Made by a program: the position numbers and the translations under genes. The notes under the pieces were generated by a model. It was not told the origin of the DNA. It saw only the letters and a program-made list of their open reading frames with translations, and did not search any database. 64,000 bases of DNA from a bacterium (GTDB lineage Bacteria; SZUA-79; Acidulodesulfobacterales; Acidulodesulfobacteraceae), in contig JAJYYR010000001.1 in the NCBI GenBank assembly GCA_021800805.1, positions 310,001 through 374,000 on the forward strand. The letters are read 5' to 3'. Shown here in pieces: positions 9,100-16,780 of the stretch. Numbering within the stretch: position 1 is the first letter of the stretch; each line of letters starts with the position of its first letter.

Positions 9100-10086
9100 A
9101 TGCGTTCATTTCGTTTGTTTAGAATGCTGGCATTAGGTCTGGCATTAATGTTTGTTTTAACCGCTTCTATGTCTGAAGCGTCTTTCGCTCTGGGCATCAA
9201 AGGCATTTATCCGCCGTGGTGCAAAAACGGAAATCCTTCGATAAATCAGGGTTACCATTTCAGCCCTATGACCGTAGATAACAATCCCGATTTTCACGGA
9301 AACGTTACCGCCGTTACTTTGCATCCTAAGTCAAGCTTAGTAGTATTTATCGGAGGCAATATATTTTTCGTCCTGCCCCATGTAGTAAAAGCATTTATGA
9401 AAAAATATCCCAACGTCAAGCATGTATTTTATATAACGATTCCTCCGGGCATGCTGATAAGAGTATGGAAGCACGGTAATACCGTTACTCTGGGAAATTT
9501 AACGATGCATTTTTCGCCGGATGTCTATATGGCGGGCGCAAAAAAACTTCGTTTTACCAATAAAATAGGAATGACGACCGGAAAAATAGTTACCTATGGA
9601 AAAAATGACCTTGCTATAATGACTTATAAAGGGAACCCGTATCACATTACAGGTTTAAAAAGCCTCGGCAATCCAAAATTAAAATTATCTATGCCGAACC
9701 CCGCATTCGAAGGCATAGCTCATCAGATTAAGGCTTCGCTTGTTAAAGCCGGCGGAAAAAAATTAGAACAGTCTGTTTATAATTATGGAGTAAAGTCGGG
9801 AAGAGTTTATTTAACTCATATACATCACCGTCAAACTCCGATGAGGATTATGCAGAAAAAATCCGATGCCGGCGTTACATGGCAGTCAGAGGCTAAATTT
9901 CAGGAAATGATAGGAAATCCTATTACCGAAATCAACATCCCGGCTAACGAAAACACTGTTGCCTTATATGGCGGAGCCATGGTTAAAGGCGCTCCTAACG
10001 TTAAGGCTGCTCAGGAATGGCTAAGTTTCTTGAAAACGAAAGAATGTTTAAAAATATTCGAGCGTTTTGGATTTACCGCTCCTTAA
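9100..10086 (+). CDS. Orphan periplasmic ModA-like substrate-binding protein
   Basis: A 328-residue secreted protein. A signal peptide (residues 1-30, cleaved near ASFA-LG) is followed by a type-2 periplasmic binding fold of the ModA/solute-binding family. The best-matching parts are DLAIMTYKGNPYHITGLKSL (about 170-189), MPNPAFEGIAHQI, and the late SDAGVTWQSEA segment, which corresponds to the ligand-contacting GxaDaG region. Unusual points are a histidine cluster (H240, H242, H243) and exactly two cysteines (41 and 316) that could form a disulfide. No ABC permease or ATPase follows; the next genes are DoxDA and a DsrE-like protein. It may therefore deliver a sulfur oxyanion or metal to the cassette. 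That role is inference. Confidence 0.65.
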   Translation: MRSFRLFRMLALGLALMFVLTASMSEASFALGIKGIYPPWCKNGNPSINQGYHFSPMTVDNNPDFHGNVTAVTLHPKSSLVVFIGGNIFFVLPHVVKAFMKKYPNVKHVFYITIPPGMLIRVWKHGNTVTLGNLTMHFSPDVYMAGAKKLRFTNKIGMTTGKIVTYGKNDLAIMTYKGNPYHITGLKSLGNPKLKLSMPNPAFEGIAHQIKASLVKAGGKKLEQSVYNYGVKSGRVYLTHIHHRQTPMRIMQKKSDAGVTWQSEAKFQEMIGNPITEINIPANENTVALYGGAMVKGAPNVKAAQEWLSFLKTKECLKIFERFGFTAP

Positions 10087-10109
10087 TTATAAAAGAATTT
10101 TTAATTAAT

Positions 10110-10151
10110 AGGTATTCGACCTTAACTCAATAGTATTAAGGTTGAATACCT
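10110..10151 (+). terminator. Hairpin between the binding-protein gene and doxDA
   Basis: A 16-bp stem (10110-10125 with 10136-10151, one G-T pair) and a 10-base loop, 24 bases after the binding-protein stop. It lacks a clear T-run. It is therefore more likely an attenuator or mRNA-stabilising hairpin that sets the ratio of the first gene to the rest than a full terminator. Confidence 0.55.
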
Positions 10152-10197
10152 TAATTTAATCATAATTTAATTATAATAGGGGGGGAGTAATAAAATT

Positions 10198-11250
10198 ATG
10201 TCTAAAAATACTAATGAAATCGAAGATAGCGCAATATATCGATATCTTGGTTATGCGGCAATTCCGTTAAGATTAGTTTTGGGATGGATGTTTTTTTCGG
10301 CGGCTTGGAGAAGGGTTGTTCTTGCAAGCGGAAAACTTCAGCCTAATTCGTCTTTATGGGTTGGTCACAAGTTCAATACCTTTTTGCCTCATGCGAGTAA
10401 TTTTATGGGGGTAGGAAATTTAATCCATCTTTTAATCCTGCATCCGCAGGCACTGGCAGTATTCCTTAACGTGTTTACAGTAATAGAATTCCTTGTAGGG
10501 CTATCTTTAATATTCGGTTTGTTCTCAAGGCTCGGAGGTTTAGGATCTGTTGCTTTAGCTTTCGGAATTTTGTTCGGTTCCGGATGGCTCGGCGCTACGT
10601 GTCTTGACGAATGGCAGGTCGGTTCCGTCGAAATGACTATCGGCCTATTAATTCTTTTTACCGGAAGCACGTGGTCTTTTGACGACATTGTAAGAAATAT
10701 GTGGCCTAAAACGGCGAATTCTTTTATTTATAGACTAATAGGAAACGGTCCTCTATGGGGAAAAGGATTTAAAGCGTGGAACGCCGTATTTGCGGTATTC
10801 GCGATTCTGGTGACCATGGGTACCAACCAGATGTTTCAAGGAGGCGTTTGGGGGAAACTGCATAATTTCGGAAAAAAATTAGCGGTGTCGGTTTCTGAGG
10901 CTAAAATTTCAAATAAAAATTTGAAATTCGTGGTTTATAGAACGGGAGGCAGCGGAGCCGCATTTGCATATATTATTAAGATGCAGGTTAATAATTCTAT
11001 CGGAAAGCCGGTTTATGTTTTAAATCAAGAAGCTATCGAAAAATTGCCCCAGACCGTCATACATAACAGATATATCAACAGGGCATTCATAAATAAATAC
11101 AGCATGGTAATGCAGCTCGGAGCTAAAGCCGATATCAGCCTGCCTATAACCGATAAAATTATAAAAACTTTAAAGCCGGGAAATTATAAACTTATACTTA
11201 CGGATGTAAGCGGACAAAAATTTTCCGAGAATTTTAGCTATAAAGGTTAA
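10198..11250 (+). CDS. doxDA: Thiosulfate:quinone oxidoreductase, fused DoxD-DoxA
   Basis: A 350-residue inner-membrane enzyme that oxidises thiosulfate to tetrathionate and passes electrons to quinone. The N-terminal DoxD part (about residues 15-215) has several hydrophobic helices: PLRLVLGWMFFSAAWRRVV, the VIEFLVGLSLIFGLFSR segment, and the conserved GATCLDEWQVG loop with TGSTWSFDD. After the last membrane helix, the C-terminal part (about 225-350) is a soluble DoxA-type domain containing VYVLNQEAIEKLP and the terminal LILTDVSGQKFSENF. In Acidianus these are separate subunits; the fused form is known in bacteria such as Acidithiobacillus. The ATG is preceded by GGGGGGAG. Flanking genes suggest a dedicated sulfur-oxidation unit. 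Confidence 0.85.
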   Translation: MSKNTNEIEDSAIYRYLGYAAIPLRLVLGWMFFSAAWRRVVLASGKLQPNSSLWVGHKFNTFLPHASNFMGVGNLIHLLILHPQALAVFLNVFTVIEFLVGLSLIFGLFSRLGGLGSVALAFGILFGSGWLGATCLDEWQVGSVEMTIGLLILFTGSTWSFDDIVRNMWPKTANSFIYRLIGNGPLWGKGFKAWNAVFAVFAILVTMGTNQMFQGGVWGKLHNFGKKLAVSVSEAKISNKNLKFVVYRTGGSGAAFAYIIKMQVNNSIGKPVYVLNQEAIEKLPQTVIHNRYINRAFINKYSMVMQLGAKADISLPITDKIIKTLKPGNYKLILTDVSGQKFSENFSYKG

Positions 11251-11300
11251 ATTTCCGAATAATATTATAATGTTAAAAATTTAATTTAAAGGAGAAAAAA

Positions 11301-11873
11301 ATGAAGAACAAAAGAATTAAGATACTTTTAAGCATCTTTGTTTTAGTTTTTTCGGCAATGGTTTTTTCTGTAACTTCGAGCGCTTTTGCAAGCTGGAGAG
11401 GAATTGCTCCTACTACGCATCCGGCAGGCTGGTATGGCTGGCATAACGTTAAAGGCGTCAGAAAATATTACCCTAATTTATCGACTGCGCCTAAATATAC
11501 TATGGGAGCCCCTTATGTTCCGGGGAAAATTTATCATGCAATCTATGTAATAAGCGCAAACAATAAAATTAAAATGAATAAGATTATAGATAATATTCAT
11601 AACGCATTAAACGACCCGCGGCTTAAAGGACATATTAAAATAGAGCTTATGGCATTCAGCGCAGGAACGCATCTTTATTTTAAAGGAAACGGACGCGAAA
11701 AGGCTTTACTGCAATTAAAAAAGATGGGGGTAGAGCTTGCTCAGTGTGCTAACAGTTTATATGAACTTCATATCCCGGTTTCTAAATTATATACTTTTAT
11801 AAAAATAGTTCCGTCTGCGCAGGGCGAGATTATTTTAAGGGAATCCGAAGGATATGCTTATTTAAAACCCTGA
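11301..11873 (+). CDS. Secreted DsrE/TusD-like sulfur-carrier protein
   Basis: A 190-residue protein with a signal peptide (residues 1-30, cleavage after SSAFA). A DsrE-fold domain follows (about 77-188): HAIYVISANNKIKMNKII, then IELMAFSAGTHLYFKGN, then MGVELAQCANSLYE with a single cysteine, C149. This is in the position of the persulfide-carrying cysteine of DsrE/TusD proteins, and it is the only cysteine. DsrE-family proteins usually bind sulfane sulfur or thiosulfonate in the cytosol; this one appears exported. It lies 50 bp after doxDA with a strong AAAGGAG site. A plausible role is receiving or delivering sulfane sulfur to the periplasmic face of DoxDA. Substrate is inferred. Confidence 0.7.
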   Translation: MKNKRIKILLSIFVLVFSAMVFSVTSSAFASWRGIAPTTHPAGWYGWHNVKGVRKYYPNLSTAPKYTMGAPYVPGKIYHAIYVISANNKIKMNKIIDNIHNALNDPRLKGHIKIELMAFSAGTHLYFKGNGREKALLQLKKMGVELAQCANSLYELHIPVSKLYTFIKIVPSAQGEIILRESEGYAYLKP

Positions 11874-11922
11874 TTATTGCCGTTAAAAGCCATAAAGCGG
11901 TTTGGTTATTGATATTTTTTAG

Positions 11923-11961
11923 CCCGTAATTTAATAATATATTTAAATTACGGGTTTTTTT
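11923..11961 (+). terminator. Rho-independent terminator of the sulfur cassette
   Basis: A perfect 12-bp stem beginning CCCGTAATTTAA, with a short AT loop and a run of seven T (11955-11961), 50 bases after the DsrE-like stop. Confidence 0.85.
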
Positions 11962-12021
11962 ATTAATATGCTAAATTCCTGCTTGAAAATTTATAAAAAA
12001 AGATTAATAATATATAGCTAT

Positions 12022-13056
12022 ATGAACAACAAACCGGAAATTATAAATGAAATCGATAAAATTTTAGAAGATGCCAAAGGACTTCTAAATTCTTCGGAAA
12101 ATGTAAACGAATTAGACGAACGGTTCCGTAATTTTACAGGCAAAAAGGGTAAGATAACCGAGATATTGCATAATATTCATCTTTACTCCGCGGAAGAAAA
12201 AAAAATTATCGGTTCGAGATCAAACGAGGTCAAAAGCCTAATAGAAAATATTTATAATGACAAAAAAAATGAACTTTCAAAAATAGAGCAAGGGAAATTT
12301 TTAACCGGACGTGGAATCGATTTAACTATTCCAGGCAGTTATATAGAAGGACCGCATAAACATCCTATAACGGCAGTTTTAGAAGAAACAGCCGATTTTT
12401 TTTCCTCTATGGGCTTCGAGATAGTCGAAGGCCCTGAAATCGAAACGACCTATTATAATTTTGATGCTCTTAATATACCTGCGGATCATCCTGCGAGAGA
12501 CGTATGGGATACATTTTATCTGTTAAACGGGTTTGTTCCCAGAACTCATACTTCGAGCGTCCAAGCAAGAACTCTTGAAAAAAAACCGCTTCCGTTGAGA
12601 GTAATCGCGCCGGGAAGATGTTACAGATATGAAGCTGTCGATGCGACGCATCTTTTTATGTTCAACCAGATGGAAGGACTTTTTGTAGATAAAAACGTCA
12701 GATTAACGGATTTAAAAGGTATTTTGGAAGAAACCGTAAAAAATCTTCTCGGCGTTAGAAAGACGCGTTTTAGGCCGGCTTTTTATCCGTTTGTCGAACC
12801 AGGTTTAGATCTAGATATAGAGTGTGTTTTTTGCGGCGGGAGGGGCTGTAGTGTTTGTAAAAACACCGGGTGGATAGAGGTCATTCCGTGCGGAATGGTT
12901 CATCCAAACGTTTTTAAATATGCGGGAATAGATTCACGGGAATATAGAGGATTTGCTTTCGGAATGGGATTCGATAGGATGGTTATGCTGAAATATAATA
13001 TTAATGATCTAAGACTTCTTTATCAGGGGAACCTCGATATCCTGAAGCAATTTTAA
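12022..13056 (+). CDS. pheS: Phenylalanyl-tRNA synthetase alpha subunit
   Basis: The catalytic subunit of the alpha2-beta2 synthetase that charges tRNA-Phe. The frame extends back to 11968, but ATG 12022 (MNNKPEIINEIDKIL) gives the usual 344-residue length and coiled-coil N terminus. Class II motifs are visible: the TSSVQAR substrate segment with APGRCYRYEAVDATH (motif 2), and the FAFGMGFDRMVMLKY motif 3 near the C terminus. A four-cysteine insertion (CVFCGGRGCSVC) precedes CGMVHPNVF, a variant seen in a number of bacteria. Unusually, pheT is not next: a helicase, a PRTase and a dprA-like gene separate the two genes by 3.7 kb. Confidence 0.96.
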   Translation: MNNKPEIINEIDKILEDAKGLLNSSENVNELDERFRNFTGKKGKITEILHNIHLYSAEEKKIIGSRSNEVKSLIENIYNDKKNELSKIEQGKFLTGRGIDLTIPGSYIEGPHKHPITAVLEETADFFSSMGFEIVEGPEIETTYYNFDALNIPADHPARDVWDTFYLLNGFVPRTHTSSVQARTLEKKPLPLRVIAPGRCYRYEAVDATHLFMFNQMEGLFVDKNVRLTDLKGILEETVKNLLGVRKTRFRPAFYPFVEPGLDLDIECVFCGGRGCSVCKNTGWIEVIPCGMVHPNVFKYAGIDSREYRGFAFGMGFDRMVMLKYNINDLRLLYQGNLDILKQF

Positions 13057-13061
13057 TAATT

Positions 13062-15128
13062 TTAATCTATTAAAAATTCCGATATTTCTCCCGAATAAGT
13101 AATAAAAACTTTTTCTTTAGCTCTCGAAACTGCAACGTAAAAAAGTTTAATTTCATCGTCACGGTCGGTTTCTAATTTAATTCCGTCATCTAAAAATTGA
13201 ATAAAAGAATGTCTTAAGTTTTTTCGTTGCGAAATCGCCGGCGGAATGCTTTTTAAATGCGGAATATTACCTCGCGATACGTTTGCTATGAATATAACGT
13301 CGAATTCCAGCCCCTTGCTCTTGTGTATCGTTCCTATATAACTATGTCTGTTTTCATTAATACCGGCGGCGGCTTTGAAACGGTTTTCTTCTTTTTGGGT
13401 TCTGACTAAGATAGCTGTAGATTTTCCCTGCGCATTAAGCCTGCCGGTCATTTCTATAATAAATTTTTCTTCAATATTTTTATTTTTAAATTTCATAATA
13501 TTAACGATATTATTTCCGTTTTTCTCATCTCCGCTATTATTGGCGGTTAACTTTTTAGGATATCTAAAAGCAATTTTATTTATTATTGAATTGCAGAAAT
13601 CTATAATTTTATAATGAGACCTGTAATTATTTTGTAGGACGAAGATTTTTCCGGACGGAAAAAATAAGTCGAAGAACAATATATTAAAAGAATCGCCGCC
13701 GTTAAATCCATATATTGCCTGGTCGTCATCTCCGGCATACATAACCGCGCCTCTGGCAAAGTCTAACTTTTTTATAATATAATCGCTAAAAAAATCCAAA
13801 TCTTGGTATTCATCGACGAGGATATATTTAAACCGAGATGCTATATCGAAAGCAATGTCGTTATTTTTAAAAAGTTTTATAACATATAAAATAATTTCGT
13901 CAAAAGATATAAAAGCGTTATCCGCGTTTTTACGGATATCATCTTTATTTTTTTTAATTAAGGGAGCGGATTCAAATCCTAATTCTTTATAAAATTCTTT
14001 TATAATTGAATAGAAAAAACTATGGAACGTAGATATATTGAAAATTTTATTGCCGATCGCATTATGGTCAATCCCTTTAATCGACAAAAAGGACGCTATT
14101 CTGTTTTTTATCTCTTCGGCGGCATTATTTGTAAATGTTAAAATTATTATGGAATCTACGGGAATAAAATTTAAAAGGTATAAAAATTTATTCACGATAA
14201 TTCTAATTTTTCCCGATCCTGCTCCTGCGATAACGAGATGCGGGGAGAGTATTTCTTTTGTAGATATGTCTTGAATTTCGCTCATTTCGGCGGTTTTAGT
14301 TTTATTTATCGTTTTATGTATTTGCGCCCTTTTATAACTGCAATAAATCGGTTTGCCTATGTTTCTAGCAGTTCCAAGAAATATTTTAATTTTATTGATT
14401 AAGCCATCCGGATAAAAATAAATATCCGATAAAGTAGTATTTATAGTTACGCCTTTTTCTGAAATAAATTCGCTGTTTGAATACATATTTCCCCTAAACG
14501 GATTAACGGATAATTTAATTTTAAATTTTTTATCGCTAGAAAAAAGCAAACAGGGTTTGTCGTAATTTTTCGAATAGGTTTCTGTTATATAAAATCCTAA
14601 AGCATTAATTTTGTGAATAATATCAGCCATAGAAGAAGTATATCCGCTGTATTTACCGTCTTGGATTATTCTTGTTTCCGTTAAAAGAGTTAAACGCGTT
14701 TTATAAACGTCTAAAATTAAATGTTCCCGAGAATTTTTACCGTAATTTAAATAAGAAGAAAAAATGTCGCCGCCGTTAAAACCGTCTTCGGTTTTTATGC
14801 AGAAAATAATCCGGTTATTTAGAATAAAATCGCAAATCGCATTAAATAATGCGGCATCCCATAGGCGCTTTATTTCTATGTCATCGAGGATGACGAGTCT
14901 TGCGGATAAAAGTTTATCGATATCTTTAAAGGGAAAGTTCAGAGGGGAAACTATCCCGCCGTTAAAATTAAAATGCGTTTTCAAGGCTTCAAAAGAATAA
15001 GATCTATAATCAATTTGTAAATCTATAATCTTTTTTATAAAATCTTCTTTTTCTAATTCGGAATAAAGCATAATTCCGATTGAGCAGGATAGATTAAAAT
15101 TGAAATTTTTAAAATAAAGATTTATCAT
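13062..15128 (-). CDS. UvrD/Rep-like SF1 helicase with novel N-terminal region
   Basis: A 688-residue protein. The C-terminal 390 residues hold a compact SF1A helicase with motif I AGAGSGKI (301-308), Ia TFTNNAAEEIKN, II LVDEYQDLD (about 437-445), III AGDDDQAIYGFNGG, IV NYRSH, V HKSKGLEFD and VI VAVSRAKEK. It is shorter than UvrD/Rep, so the 1B/2B insertions must be reduced. Motif I carries isoleucine (codon 14205-14207) where threonine or serine normally binds Mg-ATP; one base would restore threonine. The first 290 residues match no family I recognise. The gene is convergent with pheS (5-bp gap) and divergent from the PRTase gene (48-bp gap), which suggests shared control. DNA unwinding is inferred; the N-terminal role is unknown. 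Confidence 0.82.
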   Translation of the reverse strand: MINLYFKNFNFNLSCSIGIMLYSELEKEDFIKKIIDLQIDYRSYSFEALKTHFNFNGGIVSPLNFPFKDIDKLLSARLVILDDIEIKRLWDAALFNAICDFILNNRIIFCIKTEDGFNGGDIFSSYLNYGKNSREHLILDVYKTRLTLLTETRIIQDGKYSGYTSSMADIIHKINALGFYITETYSKNYDKPCLLFSSDKKFKIKLSVNPFRGNMYSNSEFISEKGVTINTTLSDIYFYPDGLINKIKIFLGTARNIGKPIYCSYKRAQIHKTINKTKTAEMSEIQDISTKEILSPHLVIAGAGSGKIRIIVNKFLYLLNFIPVDSIIILTFTNNAAEEIKNRIASFLSIKGIDHNAIGNKIFNISTFHSFFYSIIKEFYKELGFESAPLIKKNKDDIRKNADNAFISFDEIILYVIKLFKNNDIAFDIASRFKYILVDEYQDLDFFSDYIIKKLDFARGAVMYAGDDDQAIYGFNGGDSFNILFFDLFFPSGKIFVLQNNYRSHYKIIDFCNSIINKIAFRYPKKLTANNSGDEKNGNNIVNIMKFKNKNIEEKFIIEMTGRLNAQGKSTAILVRTQKEENRFKAAAGINENRHSYIGTIHKSKGLEFDVIFIANVSRGNIPHLKSIPPAISQRKNLRHSFIQFLDDGIKLETDRDDEIKLFYVAVSRAKEKVFITYSGEISEFLID

Positions 15129-15176
15129 ATTATAGATTAAATTATTTTAATTTCTTTAAAACCGGATATTTTAACG

Positions 15177-15764
15177 ATGTTCAGAAAATACAATAATATT
15201 CATACCGATAGAAACGGGGAATATTTTTATCTTAACGACTATATTCCGAAAAATAAAAAAATGTCGTTTGATGAAGATGCCGTTAAACATTCGGAGCAGA
15301 TATTAAAATACAAAAGAAGCGACCCCCGGACGATAGCTTTTTTCGTTAAAATTTTAAATAATATTATATATAATTATTTTTATTTTTACGATTTGATTCT
15401 CCCCGTCCCCCCAAGCAATTCTTTTTTGGACGTTTATCCTAACGCGGTTGTTTGCTCGTATCTTTCGGCATTAGGAACGATAAGCACCCTTGAAGGAGCT
15501 ATAGTGTGCAATAAGGGGCATAAACCGGGGCATATTGGGGATATCGAATCTAAAAAAAATGATTTAATACATATTTCCGTGATAAATAAGTATGATTTTG
15601 AATATAAAAACATAATAATTCTGGACGATATTATCACCACGGGAACAACATTCTCGCACATAAAGGAAGCCTTATCGAAAAGAGGCGCAAATTCGGTTGC
15701 AGGGTTGTTTCTCGGTAAAACATATTCGGCGGGCGGTTTCGGAAAAGAGGGTATTAATGGATGA
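15177..15764 (+). CDS. PRTase-fold protein, ShosT/ComF-like
   Basis: A 195-residue type I phosphoribosyltransferase fold. The PRPP loop IIILDDIITTGTT lies at residues 147-158, with the acidic pair D150/D151, and DLILPVPPSNS (72-82) forms the early strand and pyrophosphate loop. Unlike ComFC it lacks the N-terminal zinc-binding cysteines. The downstream dprA-like gene overlaps its last codons (ATG 15757, stop at 15762-15764), implying translational coupling. As I recall the literature, a PRTase-domain toxin paired with a DprA-like antitoxin is the make-up of the ShosTA toxin-antitoxin/defence family. A competence role (ComF with DprA) is the main alternative. The substrate is not predictable. 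Confidence 0.72.
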   Translation: MFRKYNNIHTDRNGEYFYLNDYIPKNKKMSFDEDAVKHSEQILKYKRSDPRTIAFFVKILNNIIYNYFYFYDLILPVPPSNSFLDVYPNAVVCSYLSALGTISTLEGAIVCNKGHKPGHIGDIESKKNDLIHISVINKYDFEYKNIIILDDIITTGTTFSHIKEALSKRGANSVAGLFLGKTYSAGGFGKEGING

Positions 15765-16749
15765 TTTAATATGCACTCTTGCACTAAAAAAGATAAAAGG
15801 GCTTCAGAACGGGCATATATTTTTTTTATTAAAGACATTTAAGAATCCATGCGAAATTTTTAGCGCGGATAAGTCCGATTTCATAAGAGCCGGTTTAAAA
15901 ACCGAATATATAAAGATTTTAACTAATCCAAGAATCATAAAGACGGCATTCTTTGACGCTATTAAAGAAATCGAAGAGGCTTCCAAAAACGGAATTAAAA
16001 TTATAACCTTCAATTCGGCTTTGTATCCATCTAATCTAAAGTTTATAAAGGCCAAGCCTCCTATTTTATATTATAAAGGGGTATTAAAGGAAAATTTAAG
16101 ATTTGCGGCGGCGGTTGTAGGACAGAGAAAGCCGCCTGAATATGCATTAGAGCTTGTAAAAAATATTACGGCAAAGCTATGTTCTTATGGCTATTCCATA
16201 ATAAGCGGACTGGCTCTGGGGATAGATGCCGCAGCCCACAAGACCGCATTAAAAAATAACGGCTATACCGTTGCTTATATAGGTTCCGGTCTGCTGTCGC
16301 AGGCATATCCGCCTGAAAACAGAGAGCTTTATAACGAAATTATATTAAACGACGGAGCTATAGTTTCCGAACTGTCTCTGCATGAAAAAATATCTTCTAG
16401 AAATCTAGTTGCAAGAGACAGGCTGCAAAGCGGTTCGGGAATTGGAACGTTTGCAGTGTCTTCGCCGGTAAAGAGTGGAACGATGAAAACATGTAATTTT
16501 TCAATAAAACAAAAAAGACCGGTTTTTGTTCCAGAATATAATTTTGATCTTATGAATTCTTATGATAATTTGGGCTTAAAATCTATTTTTGGCGCCGTGG
16601 GAGTCTCAGGTTTAAAACTAAATAAAGATTTTTCTTTCGATATAACGGAAGCCTTGGACGAAATGACGTTGACATATAATAAAATGTACGCCGAAAAGTT
16701 CGAGGAAGAGGATTCGCTGACGGAACCATGGTTATTCGACTTTATTTAA
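15757..16749 (+). CDS. Divergent DprA/Smf-like SLOG-fold protein
   Basis: A 330-residue DprA relative. The N-terminal helix-hairpin-helix-like region (1-60) is followed by the Rossmann SLOG domain: YPSNLKFI..PPILYYKG (90-108), VGQR (121-124) and SGLALGIDAAAHKTAL (150-165). The second half is atypical. Canonical FPxRNRIIAGLS is replaced by SRNLVARDRLQSGSG (214-228), and the loop reads KSGTMKT. There is no C-terminal winged helix. This form resembles mobile or defence-associated DprA proteins more than the competence loader. The chosen start (ATG 15757, after AAAAGAGGG) overlaps the PRTase stop; the frame remains open upstream to 15697. Canonical DprA loads RecA on single-stranded DNA; here an antitoxin or DNA-sensing role is possible. 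Confidence 0.8.
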   Translation: MDDLICTLALKKIKGLQNGHIFFLLKTFKNPCEIFSADKSDFIRAGLKTEYIKILTNPRIIKTAFFDAIKEIEEASKNGIKIITFNSALYPSNLKFIKAKPPILYYKGVLKENLRFAAAVVGQRKPPEYALELVKNITAKLCSYGYSIISGLALGIDAAAHKTALKNNGYTVAYIGSGLLSQAYPPENRELYNEIILNDGAIVSELSLHEKISSRNLVARDRLQSGSGIGTFAVSSPVKSGTMKTCNFSIKQKRPVFVPEYNFDLMNSYDNLGLKSIFGAVGVSGLKLNKDFSFDITEALDEMTLTYNKMYAEKFEEEDSLTEPWLFDFI

Positions 16750-16780
16750 TTGGTTTTTTGTAAAAGGGAGGAATATTAAA

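Noticed and set aside
15177..16749. Simple competence pair ComF-DprA
   Set aside because: Kept only as an alternative: the PRTase lacks the ComFC zinc cysteines and the DprA lacks the canonical RNRIIAGLS motif and winged helix.
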